A DNA stretch of 64,000 nt from contig JAKLKF010000012.1 in assembly GCA_023150805.1 (NCBI GenBank), forward strand, positions 1-64,000. The letters run 5' to 3'. The notes below the pieces were generated by a model. That model ran no database searches and was not told the DNA's origin. It worked only from the letters and a program-made list of their open reading frames with translations. This DNA comes from Myxococcota bacterium (lineage in GTDB: Bacteria > Myxococcota_A > UBA796 > UBA2385). Below, in pieces: positions 30,201-38,658 of this stretch. A program made the translations under genes and the position numbers. Numbering within the stretch: the stretch's first letter is position 1; each line of letters starts with the position of its first letter.

Positions 30201-30932
30201 TCAGCCCGCGGGGGGGGTCGGAGCGCCGAGCAGGTGACGCGCGCCGGGATCCACCAGGAAGCGGCCCGCCAGCAGGTCCTGGCCCAGCACCAGCCGCGGC
30301 GCGGGGCCGTCGACCAGGCGCAGCAGCACCTCGAAGCGCTCGCCGCCCACCACGACCTGCGCCGGGAGACCCTGCGGCCCGGCCTCCACCCACTCCTGGC
30401 CCAGCCGCAGCCGCGCCTGGCCGGGGGAGGGGCTGTCCAGCGGTCCGGCCAGCACGGCGCCGGCGAGGCCGGTCGCCAGCGTCGCCGGCAGGGGGTGCGC
30501 CGCCCCGCCGACGAGCAGCAGGGCCCGCTCCTCCACCCCGGCCACGGCGCGGGAGGGCGTGGCGGCGCTCCGGCGGGCCGGCAGGGGCCGGTCGTCGGTC
30601 AGCAGCTCCTCGTCGAGCAGCGGGTCGTCGTCAGCGACGGGCGGCGCCTCGGCCAGGCGGGCGGCGAGGGAGGGGAGCCCCGGCGGGCGGGCCCCGTCAC
30701 CGTCGTCCCCGGCGTCCTGCTCCTCCAACAGCTCCTCGTCCCCCGGGTCCGGCGCCGACGGGCTGCGCCTGCGGGCCGCCAGGTGCCCAATCCCCGCGGC
30801 CCCCTCGGGGTCCGAGGGTCCCTCCTCCAGCAGGTCCTCCTCCTCCACGTCCGGCGGAGCGGACGGGCCGTCCCCGCCGCGGGGATCGCGGCCAGGGGAG
30901 AGGGCGGGCGAGGAGAGGCGGGGAACCGGCAT
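30201..30932 (-). CDS. acidic protein with degenerate retropepsin-like C-terminal domain
   Basis: The 243-residue protein has no signal peptide. Its first 125 residues are acidic with repeated D/E-LL motifs (EEEDLLEEG, DEELLEEQD, DPLLDEELLTDD). The C-terminal part ends LVLGQDLLAGRFLVDPGARHLL, which resembles the conserved end of the RimK-associated aspartyl protease family (LGR..L.GRFLVDPGR). Where that family has the catalytic D-T-G, this protein reads ATLATGLAGAVLAG, so the Asp is lost. I infer a binding domain rather than a protease. The ATG at 30932 is the likely start. It precedes the ABC exporter genes in the same operon. Confidence 0.65.
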   Translation of the reverse strand: MPVPRLSSPALSPGRDPRGGDGPSAPPDVEEEDLLEEGPSDPEGAAGIGHLAARRRSPSAPDPGDEELLEEQDAGDDGDGARPPGLPSLAARLAEAPPVADDDPLLDEELLTDDRPLPARRSAATPSRAVAGVEERALLLVGGAAHPLPATLATGLAGAVLAGPLDSPSPGQARLRLGQEWVEAGPQGLPAQVVVGGERFEVLLRLVDGPAPRLVLGQDLLAGRFLVDPGARHLLGAPTPPAG

Positions 30933-31044
30933 GGCCCCGGCAGCTAACCGGCTCGCGGCGAGGCAGGAGAAGATGCGCCCGACAGGTCGGTGCTGTCCGC
31001 ACCGGCGCGCGCCCGACGTCCACTGGGCAGGGCAGGAGGTGCAG

Positions 31045-31935
31045 GTGGACCGACGACGCTTCCAGGACGAGTTCCAGGCCGCCATGCAAGCGGAGGGGGT
31101 GCGGCCGCTGAGGCAGGCGACGCCGCGCAGCGGCCCGGTGCAGGCGAAGGTGCCCACCCCGCCGAGCCCGGTCCCGCCCTCTCCGGTGCCGGCCGAGCGG
31201 GACGCCCTGCGGGCCGAGCGGGACGCACTGCGGGCCGAGCGGGACGCGCTCCGGTCCGAGCGGGACGCGCTCCGCGCCGAGCGGGACGCGCTCCAGGCCA
31301 TCAGCGACGCCCTGCGGGCCGAGCGCGACGAGGCCCTCGGCGCCCTGCAGCGGGAGCAGGCCCGCGGCGCGGCGCTGGACCAGGAGCGCCGGTCGCTGCA
31401 GCGCCGGCTGGCGCAGGCCGTGGCGCCGCCGGACACGGCCGTGGCGCCGCCGGACACGGCCGTGGCGCCGCCGGCCCCGGGCGCGGCGGCCGAGCCCGGA
31501 ACCGCGGAGGCGGGCGACGACCCGGATCCCCCGACGGCGGCCGCCCCGATCGACGCCGCCTGGGCCGCCTTCACCCGCGCCTGCGCCCGGGCCGGGCGCC
31601 ACCGGGTGCTGATCGTCGGCGGCTCGCCCGCCTACCACACCGCCCTGCGGGAGCGCGCGGCCCAGGGGGGGCCCCGGCTGCGGCTGGTGGACGGGGAGGC
31701 GCGCCGCACCCTGGCCCAGGCCCGCCGGGACGAGGCCAAGGCCGACCTCCTGGTGATCTGGGGCGCGACCATCCTGCCGCACAGCACCTCGGAGCTCTAC
31801 GGCCGCGGCGCGCTGAAGCCGGTGCGCATCCCCCACCGCGGCATCGCCGGGATGCTGACGAAGGTGGCGGAGGCGCTGGACCTCGGGGCATCCGGGCCGC
31901 GCTCCGGGGCCGTGGGACGCCTGCCACCCGGATAG
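31045..31935 (+). CDS. DUF2325 protein with long heptad coiled coil
   Basis: The 296-residue protein begins at GTG 31045, five bases after a perfect AGGAGG; the in-frame ATG at 30973 has no such site. Residues 50-98 are seven back-to-back heptads of the AERDALR type, predicted as a coiled coil. A Pro/Ala-rich linker with VAPPDTA repeats follows. The C-terminal domain (HRVLIVGGSPAYHTALRERA, KADLLVIWGATILPHSTSELYG) matches DUF2325, a Rossmann-like family of unknown function. It is divergent from the acidic protein gene across 112 bp, and 9 bp ahead of the M28 peptidase gene. Confidence 0.78.
   Translation: MDRRRFQDEFQAAMQAEGVRPLRQATPRSGPVQAKVPTPPSPVPPSPVPAERDALRAERDALRAERDALRSERDALRAERDALQAISDALRAERDEALGALQREQARGAALDQERRSLQRRLAQAVAPPDTAVAPPDTAVAPPAPGAAAEPGTAEAGDDPDPPTAAAPIDAAWAAFTRACARAGRHRVLIVGGSPAYHTALRERAAQGGPRLRLVDGEARRTLAQARRDEAKADLLVIWGATILPHSTSELYGRGALKPVRIPHRGIAGMLTKVAEALDLGASGPRSGAVGRLPPG
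31192..31338 (+). repeat. seven 21-bp tandem repeats encoding heptads
   Basis: Seven 21-bp units (core gccgagcgggacgc) encode AERDALR three times, then SERDALR, AERDALQ, AISDALR and AERDEAL. Unit size equals exactly one coiled-coil heptad, so unit gain or loss keeps the coil in register. Confidence 0.85.
31417..31479 (+). repeat. three 21-bp repeats encoding AVAPPDT
   Basis: Direct repeats of gccgtggcgccgccggac give a proline-rich hinge between the coiled coil and the DUF2325 domain. The third copy has diverged at its end. Confidence 0.75.
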
Positions 31936-31944
31936 CCCGGGCCG

Positions 31945-33420
31945 GTGTCCCCGATCCCTCCCGCGCTGCTGACCTGGGCCCTGGGGGCCGGCGCCGCCCT
32001 CGCGGCAGGGTTGCCGGACGCCGCCGCGCTGCCGCCCGACGCCGCGCCGCCGCCCGACGACGCGGCGGCGCTCGCCCGCATGCAGGCCGACGTGGCGTGG
32101 ATGGTCGAGGCGCTGGGGCCCCGACCGGCCGGCGGAGAGGCCGAGGCGAAGGCCGCCGCGGGGGTCGCGGCCCGCCTGGACGCGGCGGGCTGGCGACCGG
32201 AGGTGGTGGGGTGCCCGCTCTGCGTGGTGGCCTGCCGCGGCGCGGGCCGCCGCCTGTTCCTGGCGCACCTGGACAGCGTGCCGGGGACCGCGGGCGCGGT
32301 GGACAACGCCGCGGGCGTCGCGGCCCTGCTGGAGCTGGCGCGGAGCACGTCCAGCGAGGACCTGTGCCTGGGCTTCCCGGCGGCCGAGGAGGCGGGCCTG
32401 CTGGGCAGCGCGGCCATGGCCGCGGCCTGGCCGGCGCCCCTGCCGGAGCTGGTGGTGGCGCTCGACCTGACCGGCCACGGGCGCCTGTCGGTCACGGGCC
32501 TGGGCCCGCGCTGGGGGGGCGCGGACCTGCGCTGGCTGCGGGAGCACGCGCCGGTCGACAGCCCCTACGCCTACCGGGTGGTGAGCCGGGCCCTGCCCGG
32601 GATGGAGCGCAGCGACCACCGCCCCTTCGCCGACCGCGGCGCCCGCGCCCTGCACCTGCTGGGGCGAGGCCCCGGCGGGGTCTTCGACCGCTACCACCAG
32701 CCCGACGACGACCACGTCGAGGCCCCGGCGCTGGCGGAGCTGCTCGCGGCGCTCCAGGGCCTGGCGCGGGCGCCGTTGCCCCAGGGGCGGCCCGACGCCG
32801 CCGCCACGGTCGGCCCCCTGGTGCTGCCGGCCTGGGCCACCTGGTCGGTCCTCGCCGCGGCCCTGCTGCTCGGGCTGCACGACCTGCTGCGCCCCGCGCG
32901 GGGGCGCCCGGTCCTCGACCCGCTCCTGGACCTGGGCCGGGCCCTGCTGCGCTGCCTGCTGGCCAGCCTGGTCGCGGGCATCGCCCTGGCCGCCGCCACC
33001 CGGGCCGGCGCCTTCACCCCGACCCGGGGCGAGCTGACCGCCGCCCAGGTGATGGGCCTGCCGGCCAGCGGCTGGTGGACCGGCGCCCTGCCGGGCCTGG
33101 CCGCGGGCTGGCTGGCCTGGCTGCTGCTCCGCTGGCGCCTGGGCGGGCGCGGCTCCCCCACCCTGCCCGCCGCCCTGCTCGCCGCGCTGGCCCTGCGGGT
33201 CGACCCGCTCCTGGCCCTGCCCTTCGCCGCCGCGGGCCTGCTCGCCCGCGCCCACCCGCTGCTCGGCGCCCTGCCCGCCCTCTACCTGCTGTGGCCGGAC
33301 AAGCTGCGGGAGCTGGCCTTCCACGGCCTGCTCCCCCCCGCCGCCTGGGGCGCGCTCTGGCTGCTCACGTGGCCGGCCTTCGGGAGTTACGCGAGGCGGG
33401 CGAGGAGGGACCCCCGATGA
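31945..33420 (+). CDS. membrane-anchored M28 family zinc aminopeptidase
   Basis: The 491-residue protein has an N-terminal hydrophobic segment, an M28-type peptidase domain (about 45-270), then six or so membrane helices. Zinc ligands are visible: H108 and D110 in AHLDSV, D120 in GAVDNAAG, E148-E149 in AAEEAGLLGS, D in ERSDHRPFAD and H in RYHQPDDDH. This is a complete M28 set, so activity is expected, on the periplasmic face. The C-terminal membrane domain is like those of Fxna/ERMP1-type peptidases. The start is GTG 31945. The stop overlaps the ATG of the alpha/beta hydrolase gene (ATGA). Confidence 0.85.
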   Translation: MSPIPPALLTWALGAGAALAAGLPDAAALPPDAAPPPDDAAALARMQADVAWMVEALGPRPAGGEAEAKAAAGVAARLDAAGWRPEVVGCPLCVVACRGAGRRLFLAHLDSVPGTAGAVDNAAGVAALLELARSTSSEDLCLGFPAAEEAGLLGSAAMAAAWPAPLPELVVALDLTGHGRLSVTGLGPRWGGADLRWLREHAPVDSPYAYRVVSRALPGMERSDHRPFADRGARALHLLGRGPGGVFDRYHQPDDDHVEAPALAELLAALQGLARAPLPQGRPDAAATVGPLVLPAWATWSVLAAALLLGLHDLLRPARGRPVLDPLLDLGRALLRCLLASLVAGIALAAATRAGAFTPTRGELTAAQVMGLPASGWWTGALPGLAAGWLAWLLLRWRLGGRGSPTLPAALLAALALRVDPLLALPFAAAGLLARAHPLLGALPALYLLWPDKLRELAFHGLLPPAAWGALWLLTWPAFGSYARRARRDPR

Positions 33421-34346
33421 GCGACCAGCCCGAGGCCGGACCTGCGCCCCGACCCCGGCCCAGCCGTGCCTACCGCCTGGCCATGGCCGCCGAGCGCCGC
33501 GTCGCCAAGGCCACGCGCCTGGCCGCCGCCAGCCGCGGCGAGGCCGTCTCCAAGGAAGAGGTCAAGCTGCGGTCGACCGTGGGCTACCAGCTCCACGCCG
33601 TCGTGCACCGCCCGACCGGGGGCCACCCCGAGACCGCGCCGGAGGGGCGGCTGCCCGCGGTGGTGCTCTGCCCTGGGATCGACGACGACGGCAGCGTCTT
33701 CGACAGCCTGCTGGCGCCGATCAGCGCCGACGAGGTCGCCCGCCTGGGCTGCGTCGCCCTGCGCTTCGACCCCGCCGGCCGCGGCCGCTCCTGGGGCGAG
33801 GAGGACTACGGCGGCCCCGAGCACCAGGACGACGTGGCGACCTGCGTGCGCTACCTGGCCGGCCGGGCCGACGTCGACCCGCGCCGCATCGGCATCCTCT
33901 GCATCTCGCTGGGCGTCGGCATGGGGGTGGGCGCCGCCGCCCGGCCCGACGTCGACGTCGCCTGGGTGCTCGACTGGGAGGGCCCCTGCGACCGCGAGAT
34001 CATCACCGCCGGCGGGGCGCGCATGGCGCCGGCGGCGGGCCACACCCTGGACGACGACGTGTACTGGCTGCCCCGCGAGGCGGTGCGCCACCTGGGCAGG
34101 CTGCGCTGCCCCTACGTGCGCCTGCAGGCCGAGCGCGACCACGCCCAGCCCGGCGAGACCCGCCACGCCACGCGCATGCTCCACGCCGCCGCCGCCGCCC
34201 AGGCCGCCGGCACCCTGCCGTGGTTCCAGGTCAACTACCACCCGCGCAACGAGCTGCCGCCGCGGCCGGAGTGGCTGCGCCCCGGCACCCTGGCCGCACG
34301 CCGGGCGCTGCTGCGCAAGCTCAGGGTGCTGACGGCGGAGCGCTGA
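33417..34346 (+). CDS. alpha/beta hydrolase
   Basis: The 309-residue protein has an alpha/beta hydrolase fold from about residue 65: LPAVVLCPGIDDDGSVFDSL (oxyanion strand), VALRFDPAGRGRSWGEEDYGG, and the nucleophile elbow GILCISLGVGMG, with the serine in C-I-S-L-G, a slightly unusual elbow where the first Gly is Cys. HPRN near 275 may hold the catalytic His. The N-terminal 60 residues are basic (AYRLAMAAERRVAKATRLAAASRG). No signal peptide is seen. It is translationally coupled to the M28 peptidase gene and its 3' end overlaps the convergent membrane-protein gene by 26 bp. Substrate is unknown. Confidence 0.8.
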   Translation: MSDQPEAGPAPRPRPSRAYRLAMAAERRVAKATRLAAASRGEAVSKEEVKLRSTVGYQLHAVVHRPTGGHPETAPEGRLPAVVLCPGIDDDGSVFDSLLAPISADEVARLGCVALRFDPAGRGRSWGEEDYGGPEHQDDVATCVRYLAGRADVDPRRIGILCISLGVGMGVGAAARPDVDVAWVLDWEGPCDREIITAGGARMAPAAGHTLDDDVYWLPREAVRHLGRLRCPYVRLQAERDHAQPGETRHATRMLHAAAAAQAAGTLPWFQVNYHPRNELPPRPEWLRPGTLAARRALLRKLRVLTAER

Positions 34347-36429
34347 GCGTCGCGCCCGAGCTCCCCGCCGGCTCGGCGCAGCCCTCCAGCCGGTAGATGC
34401 CCAGGCGCAGGCGCCCGTCCTCCACCCAGGCCGGGTCGATCCGCCCGTCCAGGTCCGAGCGCGCGGGAACCCACACCTCGTCCACCGGTACCAGGGTGCA
34501 GGCCGCGGCCGCCTGCGGGCAGCCGTCGGCCGGCCGACGCGCCCGCACCTCGCCGCGCTCCACGGTGACCTCGCTCTCGAAGCAGGTGAGCCCCAGGAGC
34601 ACGAGCTGGCCGGTCTGCGGCGGCGCCGAGGACGCGGCCACCTGCACCAGGCCCGGCCGCAGGGTGGACAGCACCACCGCCATGTCGCGGGCCTTGTCCT
34701 GCAGCTCGGCCCGGCTGCCGTCGTCGTAGCGCAGCGCCGGGCCCTGGGGCAGGGTCGGCACCACCCGCGCCAGCCAGCGCCACTCGGCGTGCCGGGCGAA
34801 GTCCAGGCGCTGCCAGGCCAGGGGCAGGCCGACCAGTCCCACCGCGGCCGCCAGCAGCGCCGGTCGCGACAGGCGTGGCGCCAGGCCCCACGCCGCCAGG
34901 GCCAGCCAGCCCGGCATGGCCAGCAGCTGCAGCCGCCAGGCGTCGGCCAGCGGCCAGCTCTTGGCCAGCAGGACGCCGGTCCCCAGCACCCACAGCACCC
35001 AGGGCGCCAGGGGGCGCCAGGCGCGGCGCGCGGAGGCCAGGGCCAGGGCCACGCCGACCCAGAGCAGGGGCGAGGTCCAGGCCGCGTCCATGAACAGGTG
35101 GATCGGGTGGCGGCGGCTCTCCCAGGCCGGCAGCAGCGCCATCGGCAGGAAGCCGGGCTGCAGGATCTTCGAGGGGACCAGCGGGCCGTCGTCGCGCACC
35201 GGCGGCAGCTCCGCCAGGCGCAGCAGGACCAGGGCGCCGCCGAGCAGCAGGGCCAGCCATGGCCCCCCGTCCCGCAGCGCCGCGCGCCCCCGCAGGGCGA
35301 AGGGCACGGCGGCGACCGCCGGCAGCAGCAGCAGCCCCTCGGGCCGGACGTGGCAGGCCAGCCCCGCCGCGAGGCCGGCCAGCGCCCCCGCGGCCAGGCC
35401 CGAGAGCCCCCGGTCCGCGTGCGCCGCCGCCGCGGCGCCGACCAGGGCCAGCGCCAGCGTCGGCACCGACATCTCCTCGGTCGGCGCGAGCAGCACCGCC
35501 AGGGGCAGGGCCGCCAGCGACAGGCCCGCCACGCGCGCCGCCGCGGGCGAGGCGGGGCGCAGCGCCGCCCACAGGGCCACCGGCGCCACCGTCGCGAGGA
35601 GCCGGTTGGCCAGGAAGACGGTCGCCGGCTCCGCTCCCAGCAGGGACACGGCCGGCGCCATCACCGTCGGCCAGCCCTGCCCGTACAGGTCGGGCGAGGA
35701 GCTCAGCCCCATGGCCATGACCAGCTTCTCGTAGCCGGCCAGCCCGCCGTTGAAGACCACCGGAGAGGCCAGCCCGAAGCGGGCCAGGGCCGACAGCCCC
35801 GCCACCAGGGCGAGGTCGCGCCAGCCCGGCCGATCCAGCCTGCGGGCCCCGGCCAGCGCGAGCCCGACCGTGAGCGCGACCACCGCCGCCCCCACCCCCC
35901 GCAGGTAGCCGACCGGCGCCTGGGGGATCCCCAAGCGCTCCGCCCCCGGCCCCCCACCATCGGCCGAGGGCATGCTGCCCGGCGTGGCCGCGGTGATCGT
36001 CGGCCCCAGGCGCAGGCCCTCGCCCCGCTCGTCCAGCCGCGCGCAGAGGGCGGCGTGCACCTGCTCCTCCACCGTGGCGGGGGGCCGCTCTCCCTCGTGC
36101 CACGGGTCCTCGGGCACCGGGCCCACCAGCTCCCAGCGCGGGAACAGGGTCAGCCCGTGGTGGGAGCAGATCCCGGCGCGGCCGCCCTTCTCCTCCACCA
36201 CCTCCACCGGCGGCAGGGACTGTCCCGGCGCCTCCAGGTGGAGCCGCTCGAACTCGGGGTGGGTCTCCACGCGGACCACGGTCGCCGGTCCGACCGCCTC
36301 CCCCACGCCCAGCCACCGCCCAGGGCCGTCCAGCCCGGGCTGCGCGGCCACCCGCGCCGCGCCCGGAGAGGGCTCCGCGCGGCCGGGCAGGGCCAGCAAG
36401 GCGAGCAGCGGGAGGAGCGGCCAGGGCAT
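34321..36429 (-). CDS. large polytopic membrane protein with signal peptide
   Basis: The 702-residue protein opens with a signal peptide (MPWPLLPLLALLALPGRA), then a soluble periplasmic domain of about 160 residues, then roughly ten membrane segments, and a C-terminal soluble domain with four cysteines (LTCFESE, DGCPQAAAACTL, LEGCAEP). The membrane part (NGGLAGYEKLVMAMGLSSSPDLYGQGWPTVMAP, ARFGLASPVVFNG) recalls GT-C or ArnT-like proteins but lacks an obvious catalytic motif that I can name. It probably acts in envelope glycan or lipid metabolism. It is convergent with the hydrolase gene and divergent from the HD gene. Confidence 0.72.
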   Translation of the reverse strand: MPWPLLPLLALLALPGRAEPSPGAARVAAQPGLDGPGRWLGVGEAVGPATVVRVETHPEFERLHLEAPGQSLPPVEVVEEKGGRAGICSHHGLTLFPRWELVGPVPEDPWHEGERPPATVEEQVHAALCARLDERGEGLRLGPTITAATPGSMPSADGGGPGAERLGIPQAPVGYLRGVGAAVVALTVGLALAGARRLDRPGWRDLALVAGLSALARFGLASPVVFNGGLAGYEKLVMAMGLSSSPDLYGQGWPTVMAPAVSLLGAEPATVFLANRLLATVAPVALWAALRPASPAAARVAGLSLAALPLAVLLAPTEEMSVPTLALALVGAAAAAHADRGLSGLAAGALAGLAAGLACHVRPEGLLLLPAVAAVPFALRGRAALRDGGPWLALLLGGALVLLRLAELPPVRDDGPLVPSKILQPGFLPMALLPAWESRRHPIHLFMDAAWTSPLLWVGVALALASARRAWRPLAPWVLWVLGTGVLLAKSWPLADAWRLQLLAMPGWLALAAWGLAPRLSRPALLAAAVGLVGLPLAWQRLDFARHAEWRWLARVVPTLPQGPALRYDDGSRAELQDKARDMAVVLSTLRPGLVQVAASSAPPQTGQLVLLGLTCFESEVTVERGEVRARRPADGCPQAAAACTLVPVDEVWVPARSDLDGRIDPAWVEDGRLRLGIYRLEGCAEPAGSSGATLSAPPSAP

Positions 36430-36468
36430 CGGCGGAGGTTATCGCCTCCCCTCGCCTCCGGAGCGCCG

Positions 36469-37167
36469 GTGTCCTCCTTCCCCTCCCCTCCCCTGGCCTC
36501 CTCCTCCCCGCGCCTGGACGCCCTGTGGCGCGCCGTGCAGCCCCTGCTGCCCACGGCCGACCTCGCCCACGACCGCGACCACGTCCTGCGGGTGACCGCC
36601 TGGGCCCGGCGCCTGGCGCCCGAGGCGGGCGCCGACCCCGAGCTGGCCGTCGCCGCCGCGCTGGTGCACGACCTGGTCAACATCCCCAAGGACAGCCCCG
36701 ACCGGCCGCTGGGCAGCGAGGCCAGCGCCGCCGCCAGCCGCGGCCACCTGGAGGCCGCCGGCTTCACCCCGGCCGAGGTCGCGCAGGTGGTCGAGGCCGT
36801 GCGTACCTGCTCCTGGTCGCGCGGCCACGCCCCCACCGGGCCCCTGGGCCGCGTGCTCCAGGACGCCGACCGCCTCGACGCCCTGGGCGCCGTCGGCCTG
36901 GCGCGCAACCTGGCCTGCGCCCAGTCCTTCGCCGCCCGCTCGCCCTCGCGCTTCTACGACCCGGCCGACCCGCTGGGCAGCTCGGGCCGCCCCCTCGACG
37001 ACGTGCGCAACGCCGCCGACCACTTCTTCGTCAAGCTCCAGCACCTCGCGCGGGGCATGCACACCGCCACGGCCCGCGCCGAGGCCGCGCGAAGGCAGGC
37101 GTTCATGGAGGCCTTCCTGGGACGACTTGCCGCAGAGGCGGAGGTGGCTGCGGATCTTGCTGACTGA
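36469..37167 (+). CDS. YedJ-like HD domain phosphohydrolase
   Basis: The 232-residue protein has the HD-domain metal ligands H in LAHDRDHVLRVTAWARRL, the HD pair in ALVHDLVNIPKD and D in VLQDADRLDALGAVGLAR. SAAASRGHLEAAGFTPAEVAQVVEAVRTCSWSRG and KLQHLARGMHTATARAEA match the YedJ group. HD proteins hydrolyse phosphate esters, and YedJ's own substrate is unclear. The start is GTG 36469, five bases after GGAG. The track ORF from 34789 is an over-extension. It is followed closely by the promoter of the first HExxH lipoprotein gene. Confidence 0.82.
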   Translation: MSSFPSPPLASSSPRLDALWRAVQPLLPTADLAHDRDHVLRVTAWARRLAPEAGADPELAVAAALVHDLVNIPKDSPDRPLGSEASAAASRGHLEAAGFTPAEVAQVVEAVRTCSWSRGHAPTGPLGRVLQDADRLDALGAVGLARNLACAQSFAARSPSRFYDPADPLGSSGRPLDDVRNAADHFFVKLQHLARGMHTATARAEAARRQAFMEAFLGRLAAEAEVAADLAD

Positions 37168-37185
37168 CGTTTGTCAGTCTACCTT
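37157..37185 (+). promoter_or_regulatory. promoter with operator-like dyad filling its spacer
   Basis: TTGCTG (37157-37162) and TACCTT (37180-37185) are spaced by 17 bp. The spacer is almost exactly the dyad GACTGAC-GTTT-GTCAGTC (37162-37179). The GTG start at 37192 lies 6 nt after the -10, so the transcript is probably leaderless. No T-run follows the dyad, so I prefer an operator to a terminator. Confidence 0.5.
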
Positions 37186-37191
37186 GTGGGC

Positions 37192-38640
37192 GTGATCCCG
37201 ACGCTCGCCATCCTGGCCGCCGCCGCCCTGACGGGCTGCCAGCCGGCCTGCCCCCCCTTCGACCAGGTGGAGGTCGAGGATCCCCAGGGCCTGCTGGTCC
37301 CGACCGCGCGCCAGGGCATCCAGCAGGCGATCGACGACTTCGCCGCCTGGACCGCCCGCGACGGCGTGTGCGTGCCCGCCGTGCAGGTCGTGGACGACCG
37401 CGGCCACTGGTGGGCCGGCTACTACCTGCGGCCGGGCGCGCCGATCCGCGTCGGGCCCTACCCCACGCGCAGCTACGACCTGACCCTGCACGAGCTCTGC
37501 CACGCCATCGACGAGGTCGAGGGCATCGTGGACCTGCACCCCCGCCACTTCCACGAGGGCCTGGTCGACGACGGCCGCTACTGGACGCCGGCGCTGCGAC
37601 GGGCCGAGGGCTTCGCCCGGCTCTGCGACGACGGCCCCGTCGACGCCGCGATGCGCCGTCGCCTGGTGGAGGAGTGCGGGATCGAGATGGCGCTCCTGCC
37701 CCAGCGCGAGCTGCTCCAGGACCAGGTCTTCGCGGGCGTCGCGGCCCTGCCCTGGGACGCGCCCGCCTGGGATGCCGCCGCGCAGCCGGCCCGCGCCCTG
37801 GTCGCGCTGGACGCGGAGTGGACGGCGCTGAGCGGGCGCCTGGCCCTGCCCGGGCAGGAGCTGGTCCTGGCCCGCCCCGCGGCGCCCGGCCGGGAGCGCC
37901 CGGACGGGATCCTGCTGCTCGCCCTGGACGCGGCGACCGGCGCGGGTGTCCCCGTGGCGCGGCTGGACCCGGGGGACCTTGCCCTCGACCCGCTGGCGCT
38001 CGCGGGCTTCACCTTGCTGCCCGGGGACGCCGGGCCGCTGGCCCTCTCCCTGGCGCCCGGGCGGCCCGGTTGGCGGCTGGACCCCGAGACGGGCGCCTCG
38101 GCGCGCCTGCCCTGGTCCTCCCCCGCGCCCACGACGCGCTGGCCGCTGGCCGAGCTGGGGGGGCGGCTGCTGGTGCAGGAGGCGGACGATCGCTGGGCCC
38201 TGGCCCTGCTCGACCCGGAGAGCGGCGAGGCGCAGGCCGTCGGCTGGGCGCGGGACCTGCTGGTGGAGCGGGTCGCGGTGGACGAGGAGGGTGCCTGGCT
38301 GTGGGCCTGGGAGGAGGGGCTGCTGCGGCTGTCGGCCGAGGGGACCCTGTCCGTCGCGGCCGCGCTGCCCGCCGGGGTGGACGCGCGAGACGCGCTGCCG
38401 CTGGCCGACGGGCGGTGGGCGGTCCAGGTCGCGGCGCTCGACGCCGCCGACCAGGCCCGGGCCGCCGTCGTGCTGGCCGACCCGCTCGCCGCGGACCCCG
38501 TCGACCGCTGGGCCACGCCCGCCGACCTGTGCACGCAGGTGCACGACCCGGGCGCCTGGTCGCTCGCCCCCACGCCCGAGGGCGTCGGCCTGCGCGACGG
38601 CCAGCGGCAGGTCGCCCTGGGGGCTCCCCGCGGCCGCTGA
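37192..38640 (+). CDS. HExxH zincin-like lipoprotein, copy 1
   Basis: The 482-residue lipoprotein, counted from GTG 37192, has signal peptide MIPTLAILAAAALTGC with the lipobox Cys at 16. Residues 100-104 are HELCH, a HExxH zinc-protease motif, and further candidate ligands follow in HFHEGLVDDGRYW and RRAEGFARLCDDGP. The C-terminal 280 residues form repeated WxLDPETG, LDPESG and LPLADGRWAV strands suggestive of a beta-propeller. I infer a surface metallopeptidase, or a degenerate one. It is 39% or so similar by eye to the next gene; this is an impression, not a computed value. TTG 37171 and GTG 37186 are alternative starts. Confidence 0.8.
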   Translation: MIPTLAILAAAALTGCQPACPPFDQVEVEDPQGLLVPTARQGIQQAIDDFAAWTARDGVCVPAVQVVDDRGHWWAGYYLRPGAPIRVGPYPTRSYDLTLHELCHAIDEVEGIVDLHPRHFHEGLVDDGRYWTPALRRAEGFARLCDDGPVDAAMRRRLVEECGIEMALLPQRELLQDQVFAGVAALPWDAPAWDAAAQPARALVALDAEWTALSGRLALPGQELVLARPAAPGRERPDGILLLALDAATGAGVPVARLDPGDLALDPLALAGFTLLPGDAGPLALSLAPGRPGWRLDPETGASARLPWSSPAPTTRWPLAELGGRLLVQEADDRWALALLDPESGEAQAVGWARDLLVERVAVDEEGAWLWAWEEGLLRLSAEGTLSVAAALPAGVDARDALPLADGRWAVQVAALDAADQARAAVVLADPLAADPVDRWATPADLCTQVHDPGAWSLAPTPEGVGLRDGQRQVALGAPRGR

Positions 38641-38646
38641 GGGCGC

Positions 38647-38652
38647 TACTCT
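38647..38652 (+). promoter_or_regulatory. -10 element of second HExxH lipoprotein gene, leaderless
   Basis: GCTACTCT (TACTCT 38647-38652) lies 6 nt before the ATG at 38659. No convincing -35 is seen. The spacing matches the other leaderless candidates in the window. Confidence 0.4.
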
Positions 38653-38658
38653 CCAGGC

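Noticed and set aside
31192-31479. Regularly repeated DNA that could suggest a CRISPR array
   Set aside because: Units are direct tandem repeats without unique spacers and are in frame within a gene encoding heptads and a proline-rich hinge.
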